From assembly GCF_027563345.1 (NCBI RefSeq), contig NZ_JAMKBK010000003.1: a stretch of DNA of 64,000 nucleotides. One strand, 5' to 3'. How positions within the stretch are numbered: the stretch's first letter is position 1; each line of letters starts with the position of its first letter. The DNA comes from Psychrobacillus psychrodurans (GTDB lineage: Bacteria; Bacillota; Bacilli; Bacillales_A; Planococcaceae). Below the pieces are notes generated by a model. It was not told the origin of the DNA, ran no database searches, and was given only the letters and a program-made list of their open reading frames with translations. Position numbers and translations under genes: made by a program. Below are positions 49,588-58,605 of the stretch, one piece after another.

Positions 49588-49622
49588 TAAAAACCGGTCA
49601 TGAGACTATGACCGGTTTTTTA
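49588..49622 (-). terminator. Terminator of gltAB
   Basis: AAAACCGGTCAT (49590-49601) pairs with ATGACCGGTTTT (49608-49619) and a T/A-rich run follows on both sides. The gltD stop codon (49598-49600) is within the hairpin. Confidence 0.85.
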
Positions 49623-51082
49623 CTAACATATTCATTTACTCGTTTAGCTACTTCCTGGCCTTCCTTAATAGCCCAAACAATTAGGCTTTGTCCTCTTCTA
49701 GCATCGCCAGCTGTAAAGATTCCCTCCATATTTGTTTGATAATCTTTTGAAGATGCAGCAATCTTTTTATTGGTAATTCGTACACCTAATTGTTCGGCCA
49801 AAGTAGTTTCTGCTCCTTCAAAGCCAATAGCGATAAATACAAACTGAGCAGGCCATACTTTTTCTGTACCTGGCACTTCTTTAAAAAAGTAGAACCCATC
49901 TTCACCAAGAATTTTCTCCATTTGTATAGTATGCAATTCTTTTAAATTACCATTTGCATCCGCGATGATTTTCTTCGTTTGAATTAAATACTCTCTTGGA
50001 TCTTTTCCAAACTTTGCATCAGCTTCTTCGTAAGCATATTCTAGTTTAAAAATAGTTGGGTCAGTTGGCCATTGATTATCTTCCGCACGTGTTAATGGAA
50101 GTTGTGGATGCTTACCAAATTGAACTACACTACGGCACTTTTGTCGAAGGGCAGTCGCCACACAATCGGCACCCGTATCTCCTCCACCAATAACTATGAC
50201 ATCTTTACCTTTTGTATTGATAAACTGGTCGTCCTTAAAATTTGAATCTAACAAACTTTTAGTAGTCGTAGTAAGATAATCCATCGCAAGATGTATTCCT
50301 TTAGATTCGTTACCCTCCATATGAAGAACACGTTGTTTTTGAGCTCCAATACACAAGATTACTGCATCGTACTGTTCCTTTAAATAGTCCGCTGAGATAT
50401 CCACCCCAACTTCTGTATTTAGTACAAAATCAATTCCTTCTTGCTGGAGCAATTGAATTCGACGTTCAACAATATCTTTTTCCAGTTTCATATTTGGAAT
50501 CCCATACATGAGAAGTCCCCCCGCTCGGTCTGCCCGCTCGAAAACTGTAACAGAATGACCTGCCTGATTGAGGTCATCTGCACTTGCAAGACCAGCAGGG
50601 CCAGAACCGATAATAGCGATCTTCTTACCAGTTCTCGATATAGGAATTCTGGGGATTATCCATCCATTCTCAAATCCTTTATCGATAATAGTGCGCTCGA
50701 TATTTTTTATGGAAACTGCTGGATCTGAAATAGCCAAAGTACACGAACCTTCGCATGGTGCAGGACAGACTCTTCCAGTAAACTCCGGAAAATTATTTGT
50801 CATTTGTAAACGCTCAAGAGCTTCTCTCCATTGTCCTTTGTATACTAAATCATTCCATTCGGGAATCAAGTTATTAATAGGACAACCTGAAGTCGCACCC
50901 CTTACCTCTATTCCCATATGACAAAACGGAGTCCCGCAGTCCATACATCTTGCGCCTTGCTTTTGTAGAGACTCATCAGTTAATTTAGCTGAGTATTCCT
51001 TCCAGTTATTAATACGTTTGAGAGGGGCCACCTCTTTACCTTTTTCACGCTTATATTCCATAAATCCTGTAGGTTTTCCCAT
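49598..51082 (-). CDS. gltD: Glutamate synthase small (beta) subunit
   Basis: A 494-residue FAD/NADPH-binding iron-sulfur oxidoreductase that feeds electrons to the large subunit. N-terminal Cys clusters (CMDCGTPFCHMG and CPAPCEGSC) bind [4Fe-4S]; the FAD site is IIGSGPAGLASADDL and the NADPH site is VIVIGGGDTGADCVATAL; the closing GDARRGQSLIVWAIKEG is typical. In B. subtilis the gene is called gltB. It starts 17 bp after the large subunit with GGGGAGA upstream. Confidence 0.96.
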   Translation of the reverse strand: MGKPTGFMEYKREKGKEVAPLKRINNWKEYSAKLTDESLQKQGARCMDCGTPFCHMGIEVRGATSGCPINNLIPEWNDLVYKGQWREALERLQMTNNFPEFTGRVCPAPCEGSCTLAISDPAVSIKNIERTIIDKGFENGWIIPRIPISRTGKKIAIIGSGPAGLASADDLNQAGHSVTVFERADRAGGLLMYGIPNMKLEKDIVERRIQLLQQEGIDFVLNTEVGVDISADYLKEQYDAVILCIGAQKQRVLHMEGNESKGIHLAMDYLTTTTKSLLDSNFKDDQFINTKGKDVIVIGGGDTGADCVATALRQKCRSVVQFGKHPQLPLTRAEDNQWPTDPTIFKLEYAYEEADAKFGKDPREYLIQTKKIIADANGNLKELHTIQMEKILGEDGFYFFKEVPGTEKVWPAQFVFIAIGFEGAETTLAEQLGVRITNKKIAASSKDYQTNMEGIFTAGDARRGQSLIVWAIKEGQEVAKRVNEYVSKKPVIVS

Positions 51083-51099
51083 TAGTATCTCCCCTCTCC

Positions 51100-54000
51100 T
51101 TATTTTTTTGCTAGAACTTTCGTTTCTTGTTTCGTCACATTTGAAGTTGCCAAAAATGCTTGCATGGCAGCAGCATCATCTGTTAAGCCTTGAATTTTAA
51201 ATGACTGAATCCTATCCACCATTTTTTTATAGTCATTTGGTACAACCTTCACAAATTTACTAGCTGCATCATCCCAGTTATCTAATAAATTCATCGCTTT
51301 TGTACTCTTCGTGTAATAATAATGATCCATTATTAATTGTCGTAAAGCATGTAGTTCATCTGTTGTTTGAATTTGTTCAAATCCAATCATTTCTGTATTA
51401 CATTTCTCTTTAAACCCGCTCACATCATCGACAAGAACATATGCTATTCCTCCAGACATTCCTGCTCCGAAATTCTTCCCTACATCGCCTAAAATGACAG
51501 CACGGCCACCTGTCATGTATTCACATCCGTGGTCACCAATACCCTCCACGACTACATCTACTCCACTATTTCGAACTGCAAAGCGCTCCCCAGCACGTCC
51601 ATTTATAAATACAGTTCCGCTTGTTGCCCCGTAAAGCGCGACATTTCCAGCAATTACATTTTGTTCAGCCTTACCTTGTATAGGTGCTGTAACAATTAGT
51701 TTTCCACCTGATAATCCTTTTCCAAAATAGTCATTTACATCGCCTGTAATATACATCGACATTCCTTTTGGTATAAATGCACCAAAGCTTTGCCCTGCCG
51801 CTCCGGTAAATCTTAAAACGATGGAATCATCCGGTAACCCTTGTGCACCATATTTTTTAGAAATTTCACTTCCAATTACTGTTCCTACAACACGCTCTCT
51901 GTTAGTTATAGGGAAATATAGCTCCGCCTTCGATTGAGTTTCTATTACTTTTTTCAATTTAGGCAGTAAAACTCTCATGTCAAATGATTCATTAATTTTA
52001 TGATCTTGCTGTGTCTTCCAAGTTCTTGTTCCTTCTGGTTGGAATAATAGGGCATCTAAATTTAGTTGTTTTACTTTCCAGTGCGATTTGGCACGCTCAC
52101 TAATCTCTAATACATCTGTTCGACCTACCATTTCTTCCACTGTTCTAAATCCTAATAATGCCATGTATTCTCTAACTTCTTCCGCTACAAATTTCATAAA
52201 GTTAACTACATAATCTGCTGTTCCTGTAAATTTATCACGTAACTCTGGATTTTGTGTTGCTATCCCAACTGGACAAGTATCTAAATGACATGCACGCATC
52301 ATAATACAACCCATTACAATAAGAGGTGCTGTTGCGAATCCATACTCTTCTGCACCAAGTAGAGCTGCCATTACAACATCTTTACCGGTCATTAATTTCC
52401 CGTCAGTTTCTAACACTACACGATCGCGTAAACCATTTAACATTAACGTTTGATGTGCTTCAGCAAGTCCCAGTTCCCAAGGAAGCCCGGTATGCTTAAT
52501 GCTTGTTTTAGGTGATGCACCTGTTCCACCATCATATCCACTAATTACAATTACATCAGCCGCTCCTTTTGCTACACCAGCAGCAATAGTACCTACTCCC
52601 GATTTTGCTACAAGTTTAACACTAATCCTTGCTGCTCTATTTGAATTTTTTAAATCATGGATTAGTTGGGCCATATCTTCAATGGAGTAAATATCATGAT
52701 GAGGCGGTGGAGAGATTAAGCCAACCCCAGTTGTAGAACCACGGACATCTGCAACCCAAGGATATACTTTGTTGCCTGGTAATTGACCACCTTCTCCTGG
52801 TTTTGCACCTTGTGCCATTTTAATCTGTAATTCATTTGCTTGAACAAGATAATGACTTTTTACACCAAATCGTCCTGATGCAATTTGTTTAATAGCGCTT
52901 CTTCGGCTATCACCATTAGCATCTAGCTTATAACGGCTTGGATGCTCTCCCCCTTCTCCACTATTGCTTTTCCCACCGATTCGATTCATCGCAATAGCCA
53001 ATGTTTCGTGTGCCTCTTGGCTTAATGATCCATAAGACATGGCACCTGTTTTAAAGCGTTTAACTATTTTATCAACAGATTCCACTTCCTCAAGAGGGAT
53101 ACTTTTAATTTCTTTATCGAAAGTGAAAAGATTTCTTAAAAATCCAATTCGTTCCTCATTGGCCATCTCTGCATATTGTCTATATAATCCATAATCTCCT
53201 CTTCTAGTTGCCCATTGAAGTGTATGAATTGTTTTAGGATTGAATGCGTGGTGTTCTCCAGTACTTCTCCACTGAAAATCACTACCTGATTCTAAAGATT
53301 TATCTGAAGCAATAACTGCTTGTTCATGCCTATTAACAGTTTCCATTGCAATAGTTGATAAATCGATTCCACCAAGTTGTGATACTGTACCTGTAAAATA
53401 ACGCTCAATAACGTCTTTACTTATACCAACAGCTTCAAATATTTGTGCGCCTCGATAACTTTGGACAGTAGAAATCCCCATTTTGGACATGACCTTAACT
53501 ACACCATCTGCAATTCCTTTACTATATTTAGCGACAGCCTCTGAATAACTACTCGTTAAATGTCCATCTTGGATAGCCTCTCCAATCGTCGCATAAGCAA
53601 GATAAGGATTGATAGCATCTACACCAAATCCGATAAGTGCAGCAAACTGATGTACCTCTCGCACTTCCCCAGATTCCACAATTATACTTACTTTCGTGCG
53701 ATTTCCATTACGTAATAAATGTTGGTGTACATGACTTGCTGCTAATAATACAGGAATTGTTTGCTGCTGTTTGGAGATCAATCTATCCGAAAGTATAAAT
53801 AGGCAGGATCCTTCTTCTACCAATTCATCCACTTTTTTTGTTAGAAGATCTAAATCTAATTCTAAATCTTCTGACATATCAAGTGAAAGAACAGCACTTG
53901 TAAATGTTTTTATTTTATTCTCTTTTAATTGTGCTAATTGACTATTTGTTAATATAGGTGTATCTAAGAAAATCCGTTTCGCATTAGTGGCGTTCGGATG

Positions 54001-55632
54001 TAATAAATCCCCTTCCGCTCCAAGCAGTGTCATCGTTGAAGTTACAATATGTTCTCTAATAGAGTCAATTGGAGGATTAGTAACCTGGGCAAAAAGCTGT
54101 TTAAAATAATTGAACAATGACTGAGGTCGATCAGATAATACCGCTAATGGTGTGTCATTCCCCATCGACCCGATTGGATCCTTACCATCCATTGCAATAG
54201 GAATTATATACTTATGCACATCTTCAAATGTATAACCAAATGCTTTTTGTCGAAATAACAAATCATCTATTTGTTCAAATTTTTCTTTAGTTACTGGAAG
54301 CTTATACATATTTTCTGTTAACCATTGTTGATAAGGCTGAGCTTGCGCCATTTCTGTTTTTATTTGTTCGTCAGAAATTATCCTACCTTCTTCCAGATCA
54401 ACTAACAGCATTCTACCAGGGCTTAGACGTTCTTTATATAGAATTTTTTCTTCGTCTATGTCCACTACTCCAACTTCAGATGAGAACACAATATAATCAT
54501 CTTTCGTAACTAGGTAACGAGCAGGTCGCAATCCATTTCGATCTAAAATGGCTCCTATTTGTTTTCCGTTAGTGAAGGAAATTGCTGTTGGACCATCCCA
54601 AGGTTCCATTAAACTGCTATGATATGCATAGAAAGCTTTTTTTTCCTCTGTAATATGTGGATTCTCAGTCCAAGGCTCTGGAATAAGCATCATAGCAGTA
54701 TGGGCTGGTGTTCTACCAGCTAAAACAAATAATTCAAATGCATTGTCTAGCATGGAAGAATCACTCCCATTTGTATCAATAATGGGTAATAATTTTGCTA
54801 AATCATCACCAAAAGCTTTTGATACAAATTGTTTTTCTCGAGCTTTCATCCAGTTGATATTTCCACGTAATGTGTTGATTTCACCGTTGTGGACAATATA
54901 TCGATTAGGATGTGCACGCTCCCAGCTTGGAAACGTATTAGTACTATAGCGAGAATGCACAAGTGAAAATGCAGAAGTGAATAATTCGTCCTGTAAATCG
55001 ATATAAAATAAATCGACTTCTTCTGGAGTAAGCAGTCCTTTATATACGATCGTTTGACTAGAAAGACTCGCACAATAGAATTTTAGACCTTGACGTTCAG
55101 CCCAATGCTCAGCTTGTTTGCGAATAATATATAATTTACGTTCAAAAGCTAAAGATTCCATTTCGTCATTCGATTGTATAAAAACTTGTCGAATAAAGGG
55201 TGCCGTCTCCTTCGATTTATCACTTAACTCACTTGCATCAATTGGTACAGTTCTCCAACCAATGAGAACTTGCCCTTCCGCAACTATCAATTCGTTTATT
55301 TTTAGTTCGATTAATTTGCGTTCATCAGAATCGTTTGTGAAAAATAACATACCTACTCCGTACTTCCCTTTTTCGGGTAAGACCCATTCGTTACAAACAA
55401 CCCGAAAGAAAATATCAGGTATTTGAACCATTAATCCAGCTCCGTCACCTGTTTTACCATCGCCACCTCTCCCAGCGCGATGCTCTAAACGACATAACAT
55501 CTCAAGTCCTTTTTTTACGATATCGTGTGTTGCATTACCTTTTATATTTGCGTATAAACCTATCCCACATGCGTCATGTTCAAAAGACGGGTCATACATA
55601 CCTTGTGCTTGTGGTAGTTGGTGAAATGTCAT
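51100..55632 (-). CDS. gltA: Glutamate synthase large (alpha) subunit
   Basis: A 1510-residue GOGAT alpha subunit (gltA in B. subtilis, GltB elsewhere) making two glutamates from glutamine and 2-oxoglutarate. The N-terminal nucleophile is Cys22 (EHDACGIGLYANIKG), preceded by a short propeptide to be removed. The FMN/synthase domain has KTGAMSYGSLSQEAH and GEGGEHPSRY; the 3Fe-4S region is CIMMRACHLDTCPVGIATQ; the C-terminal glutamine-like beta-helix contains repeated GxxxGGxxI units. AAGGGAGG precedes the ATG. It is divergent from gltC. Confidence 0.97.
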   Translation of the reverse strand: MTFHQLPQAQGMYDPSFEHDACGIGLYANIKGNATHDIVKKGLEMLCRLEHRAGRGGDGKTGDGAGLMVQIPDIFFRVVCNEWVLPEKGKYGVGMLFFTNDSDERKLIELKINELIVAEGQVLIGWRTVPIDASELSDKSKETAPFIRQVFIQSNDEMESLAFERKLYIIRKQAEHWAERQGLKFYCASLSSQTIVYKGLLTPEEVDLFYIDLQDELFTSAFSLVHSRYSTNTFPSWERAHPNRYIVHNGEINTLRGNINWMKAREKQFVSKAFGDDLAKLLPIIDTNGSDSSMLDNAFELFVLAGRTPAHTAMMLIPEPWTENPHITEEKKAFYAYHSSLMEPWDGPTAISFTNGKQIGAILDRNGLRPARYLVTKDDYIVFSSEVGVVDIDEEKILYKERLSPGRMLLVDLEEGRIISDEQIKTEMAQAQPYQQWLTENMYKLPVTKEKFEQIDDLLFRQKAFGYTFEDVHKYIIPIAMDGKDPIGSMGNDTPLAVLSDRPQSLFNYFKQLFAQVTNPPIDSIREHIVTSTMTLLGAEGDLLHPNATNAKRIFLDTPILTNSQLAQLKENKIKTFTSAVLSLDMSEDLELDLDLLTKKVDELVEEGSCLFILSDRLISKQQQTIPVLLAASHVHQHLLRNGNRTKVSIIVESGEVREVHQFAALIGFGVDAINPYLAYATIGEAIQDGHLTSSYSEAVAKYSKGIADGVVKVMSKMGISTVQSYRGAQIFEAVGISKDVIERYFTGTVSQLGGIDLSTIAMETVNRHEQAVIASDKSLESGSDFQWRSTGEHHAFNPKTIHTLQWATRRGDYGLYRQYAEMANEERIGFLRNLFTFDKEIKSIPLEEVESVDKIVKRFKTGAMSYGSLSQEAHETLAIAMNRIGGKSNSGEGGEHPSRYKLDANGDSRRSAIKQIASGRFGVKSHYLVQANELQIKMAQGAKPGEGGQLPGNKVYPWVADVRGSTTGVGLISPPPHHDIYSIEDMAQLIHDLKNSNRAARISVKLVAKSGVGTIAAGVAKGAADVIVISGYDGGTGASPKTSIKHTGLPWELGLAEAHQTLMLNGLRDRVVLETDGKLMTGKDVVMAALLGAEEYGFATAPLIVMGCIMMRACHLDTCPVGIATQNPELRDKFTGTADYVVNFMKFVAEEVREYMALLGFRTVEEMVGRTDVLEISERAKSHWKVKQLNLDALLFQPEGTRTWKTQQDHKINESFDMRVLLPKLKKVIETQSKAELYFPITNRERVVGTVIGSEISKKYGAQGLPDDSIVLRFTGAAGQSFGAFIPKGMSMYITGDVNDYFGKGLSGGKLIVTAPIQGKAEQNVIAGNVALYGATSGTVFINGRAGERFAVRNSGVDVVVEGIGDHGCEYMTGGRAVILGDVGKNFGAGMSGGIAYVLVDDVSGFKEKCNTEMIGFEQIQTTDELHALRQLIMDHYYYTKSTKAMNLLDNWDDAASKFVKVVPNDYKKMVDRIQSFKIQGLTDDAAAMQAFLATSNVTKQETKVLAKK

Positions 55633-55722
55633 GTTTATACCTCCCTTTAAACTGAAAAAGTGTCTTAGGAATATTGTATGTTTTCAAAATAATATAAACA
55701 ATATATAATTTGGATATAAATC

Positions 55723-55737
55723 ATCTAATATTGAGAT
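55723..55737. promoter_or_regulatory. Candidate GltC operator in the gltA/gltC spacer
   Basis: ATCTAATATTGAGAT is an ATCT-N7-AGAT dyad containing a LysR-type T-N11-A, located 17 bp upstream of the gltC start in the 121-bp divergent spacer. LysR regulators commonly bind such a site near their own start. The assignment rests on position and symmetry only. Confidence 0.45.
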
Positions 55738-55753
55738 AGATAAGGAGAATACG

Positions 55754-56656
55754 ATGGAACTACGCCAATTGAGATACTTTATAGAAGTTGCAGAAAGAGA
55801 ACATATATCGGAGGCAGCGATCCATTTACATGTTGCACAGTCTGCTGTCAGTAGACAGATAGCTAATTTAGAAGATGAACTAGGGGTCCAATTATTTGAG
55901 CGAATTGGTAGAAATGTAAAATTAACACCAATCGGTAAGATTTTCTTGGAGCATAGTGTCTCTGCAATTAAGGCAATTGACTTTGCAAAGAAACAAATTG
56001 ATGAATACTTAGACCCAGAAAAAGGTACTATTAAAATAGGTTTTCCTACTAGTTTAGCTGGTCACTTATTGCCAACAGTAATTTCTGCTTTCAAAAGTGA
56101 GCATCCAAATGTGGCTTTTCATTTGCGCCAAGGATCATACACTTACTTAATAGAAGCAGTTAAGAATCGAGAGATTAACTTGGCGTTTTTAGGTCCTCTA
56201 CCTCCTAAAGATAGTATTTTGAATAACACGATTCTATTTACCGAGAACTTCTCTGTTCTTTTGAATGCAAACCATCCATTTGCTAAAAAAGATAAGATTC
56301 CTCTCATTGATTTACGAAACGAGAATTTTGTACTATTCCCTGAGGGATACATTATGCAGAAGTTAGTTGTCGAGGCATGTAATTCTGTTGGTTTCACACC
56401 AAAAGTTTCTTCTGAAGGTGAAGATATGGATGCAATCAAAGGATTAGTTGCGGCAGGAATAGGACTAACACTACTACCTGAAAGTACCTTCTATGACTCT
56501 ACACCTAGATTCACAAAAAAAATACCAATTGAATTGCCTAATATACGAAGAACAGTAGGAATTATTAGCCCAGCTACACGGAATCTCTCCCCTTCTGAAA
56601 AGGTTTTTCATGATTTTGTAGTACAATTTTTCTCGCTTCTGGGCCAATATCAATAG
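55754..56656 (+). CDS. gltC: LysR-family activator of glutamate synthase
   Basis: A 300-residue LysR-type regulator. The N-terminal winged HTH is MELRQLRYFIEVAEREHISE with AAIHLHVAQSAVSRQIANLE, very like GltC of B. subtilis; the rest is the periplasmic-binding-like effector domain (GTIKIGFPTSLAGHLLPTVI, AIKGLVAAGIGLTLLP). It is divergent from gltA, the classic arrangement. GltC responds to 2-oxoglutarate/glutamate and activates gltAB. AAGGAG precedes the ATG. Confidence 0.93.
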   Translation: MELRQLRYFIEVAEREHISEAAIHLHVAQSAVSRQIANLEDELGVQLFERIGRNVKLTPIGKIFLEHSVSAIKAIDFAKKQIDEYLDPEKGTIKIGFPTSLAGHLLPTVISAFKSEHPNVAFHLRQGSYTYLIEAVKNREINLAFLGPLPPKDSILNNTILFTENFSVLLNANHPFAKKDKIPLIDLRNENFVLFPEGYIMQKLVVEACNSVGFTPKVSSEGEDMDAIKGLVAAGIGLTLLPESTFYDSTPRFTKKIPIELPNIRRTVGIISPATRNLSPSEKVFHDFVVQFFSLLGQYQ

Positions 56657-56705
56657 ATTATCAATTCTTTTAACTAATAGCACACAACCAGTTCGTACGA
56701 TAAAC

Positions 56706-56737
56706 GAAAAAGAGCGATGCCTTTTAAAGCATCGCAA
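56706..56737 (-). terminator. Terminator of the DUF2935 gene
   Basis: GCGATGC (56714-56720) pairs with GCATCGC (56729-56735); on the minus strand CTCTTTTTCG follows. It lies about 80 bp after the stop at 56815 and close to the end of the convergent gltC. Confidence 0.65.
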
Positions 56738-56814
56738 CTAATCTTGATAAATATAGGCCTGGACGTTACAGAATGCTAACAATCATAATTCAATGGTACT
56801 CCATTCACGAAAGT

Positions 56815-57585
56815 TTACATATTCTCTACGTTTGAGGATTCTGCCACCTTGGTTAAATAATATTTTTCCTCTCTTGCCATATGATCAGCCATCGATACGG
56901 TAAAAGTCCCAAGCACTTCTGCACTTAGTTCCATTTCTTCTAGTTCATTTAAAAAAGTTAAAAATAGATCCATTTCTACTTCTACATTATCATTAAATCT
57001 ACTTAATGCTGGAAACTTGTTAATATTTGTGCGTAGGTAACCAGTCAATTCAACCGCTTTTATATAAAACTGATCAAAATGCTTGGCAAAGGTTCGACTT
57101 TTTTCCTTTAGTCTTTTTTCTACATCATCCATTCGAGCATCGATTGCTCCAGCATGACCGGAAGCGTCCATGAGCCAAATTAAATGATGGTGCAGTTCGT
57201 GAAAAATTGGCGGTACTTCACCTTTTTCCAGGTAGCTTAATACCAGTTGATACTCTTCTAATTCATTAACCATATGACTCAAGAAAGTAGGCGTGAGGTG
57301 GATACCCATGTCCCCTAGTAAATGTCTTTTAATAATAGACAGTTTAAATGATTTTAGTTGTTCCACATACTCTGCGGCAATACTCGCGAAGGAAATGGCA
57401 TTTGTTTCATTCAAAGAATTTACTTGAGGAAGAAGTTGATCGAACTGCTGGATAAAATAAGTTGCCTTTGCAATGTCCTCCTTCTGCGAAGGATAAAGAG
57501 AATCATGAATAAAGCGAGAATGGTCTCCTAGCACCCGTAGCCAAAACTGATGTTCAAAGACAGCACTTTTCAAATAGTTTTCCAA
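56815..57585 (-). CDS. DUF2935 ferritin-like protein
   Basis: A 256-residue all-helical protein made of two repeated DUF2935 units, each a ferritin/hemerythrin-like bundle. Candidate metal ligands repeat: FEHQFWLRVLGDHSRFIHDSL in the first unit, and LHHHLIWLMDASGHAGAIDARMD and SMADHMAREEKYYL in the second. Such proteins occur in spore formers and bind metals in crystal structures, with no proven role. Translation probably starts at TTG 57585, about 11 nt after GGAGATG. It is monocistronic. Confidence 0.85.
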   Translation of the reverse strand: MENYLKSAVFEHQFWLRVLGDHSRFIHDSLYPSQKEDIAKATYFIQQFDQLLPQVNSLNETNAISFASIAAEYVEQLKSFKLSIIKRHLLGDMGIHLTPTFLSHMVNELEEYQLVLSYLEKGEVPPIFHELHHHLIWLMDASGHAGAIDARMDDVEKRLKEKSRTFAKHFDQFYIKAVELTGYLRTNINKFPALSRFNDNVEVEMDLFLTFLNELEEMELSAEVLGTFTVSMADHMAREEKYYLTKVAESSNVENM

Positions 57586-57680
57586 TCCGAATACATCTCC
57601 TTTAATTTTACCTCTACTACACTTTATTCATATCAAATAGTATTATTAATGAAATTATGTGTAACCCAAAATGTCCTTTA

Positions 57681-57798
57681 GCCTCTATATAATAAATTTG
57701 CATAAAGAGGCAGGGACAGAAGTAGAAATTTTATTGGATAAGGAGAAACCTTTACTAAATAATGGATATTTAATCAAATTGATTGGAAAGCGTCCCTG
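57681..57798. repeat. Inverted-repeat element with GCGTCCCTGGAATGG end
   Basis: CAGGGAC (57711-57717) and GTCCCTG (57792-57798) are inverted repeats around ~75 bp of AT-rich DNA; just upstream GCCTCT/AGAGGC (57681-57711) forms another pair. The right end GGAAAGCGTCCCTGGAATGG continues into GAAATCA, related to the right end of the 288-bp repeat core at 1886-2036. With the terminator at 57829 it accounts for the 308-bp spacer 57586-57893. Confidence 0.5.
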
Positions 57799-57828
57799 GA
57801 ATGGAAATCAATTTTGTGCATAGCAAAA

Positions 57829-57863
57829 AAACAGCATTTTTCTCAGAAAGAAAAATGCTGTTT
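57829..57863. terminator. Terminator of the FMN reductase gene
   Basis: AAAACAGCATTTTTCT and AGAAAAATGCTGTTTT form a 16-bp stem over 5 nt. On the minus strand it lies about 30 bp after the stop at 57894 and is followed by TTTGC. Confidence 0.8.
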
Positions 57864-57893
57864 TGGGGGTTCTGACCCAGCTTCTTAACATAC

Positions 57894-58442
57894 TTATTTA
57901 ACTTTGTTATAGAATTCCACAAAATTATTTACGACTTGATCTAAGAAATCACTTGTCGCTTGGTCTGTGATTTCATTTTGTTCGTTTATCTTTGTATGAA
58001 TAGCTCCAATATATACTTCATTGCCTGGCAGTAATTTTGGTTGAAGAGTCGGGTTGGAGATAATTTCTCTTAAATGCATTTGCGCACGCACACTACCTAG
58101 TACACCCATAGAAGATCCTACGATAAATGTTGGTTTGTCTTTAAGGTCATGTCCACTGCGAGACATCCAGTCAATCGCATTTTTCAATGCGCCCGGAATA
58201 GAGAAGTTATACTCTGGAACTGCAAATAGCACAGCTTCTGAATTACGAACTTTCATCTTAAATTCCATTGCTCCTTTAGGAGGATTCTCTTCTATATCTG
58301 CACTAAACATTTCTACATCATTAATGGATACTATTTGAATATCCAATTGCTCGGAATAACGTTTTTTTATGTACTCCACTAGTTTTAAATTGTATGAACC
58401 TTTTCTATTACTTCCTATAATAGCCGCTACTTTAATTGTCAT
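57894..58442 (-). CDS. NADPH-dependent FMN reductase-family flavoprotein
   Basis: A 182-residue flavodoxin-fold reductase (NADPH_FMN_red/azoreductase type). FMN-binding segments are IIGSNRKGSYNLKL at the N-terminus, FAVPEYNFSIPGALKNAIDW with DWMSRSGHDLKDKP, and IVGSSMGVLGSVRAQMHLREI. GAGGAGATG precedes the ATG. Members reduce quinones, azo compounds, chromate or FMN at the expense of NAD(P)H; the natural substrate cannot be read from sequence. It is monocistronic. Confidence 0.88.
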   Translation of the reverse strand: MTIKVAAIIGSNRKGSYNLKLVEYIKKRYSEQLDIQIVSINDVEMFSADIEENPPKGAMEFKMKVRNSEAVLFAVPEYNFSIPGALKNAIDWMSRSGHDLKDKPTFIVGSSMGVLGSVRAQMHLREIISNPTLQPKLLPGNEVYIGAIHTKINEQNEITDQATSDFLDQVVNNFVEFYNKVK

Positions 58443-58554
58443 TTGAACATCTCCTCTTTCTCAGTTGTTTAAGGAATTGGTAATGTTTACTTACGGTTTT
58501 TAGTATATCACTATAATTCAAAATTATGCTGAGATTTACTCATTCACATCCATA

Positions 58555-58589
58555 AAAAATAAGATCGCTAATATTTTAGCGATCTTATT
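58555..58589 (-). terminator. Terminator of the sugar-acid operon
   Basis: AAGATCGCTA (58561-58570) pairs with TAGCGATCTT (58578-58587), followed on the minus strand by ATTTTTTATG. It lies 17 bp after the gntP-type stop codon. Confidence 0.85.
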
Positions 58590-58605
58590 CCAATAGTAAT
58601 TATTT

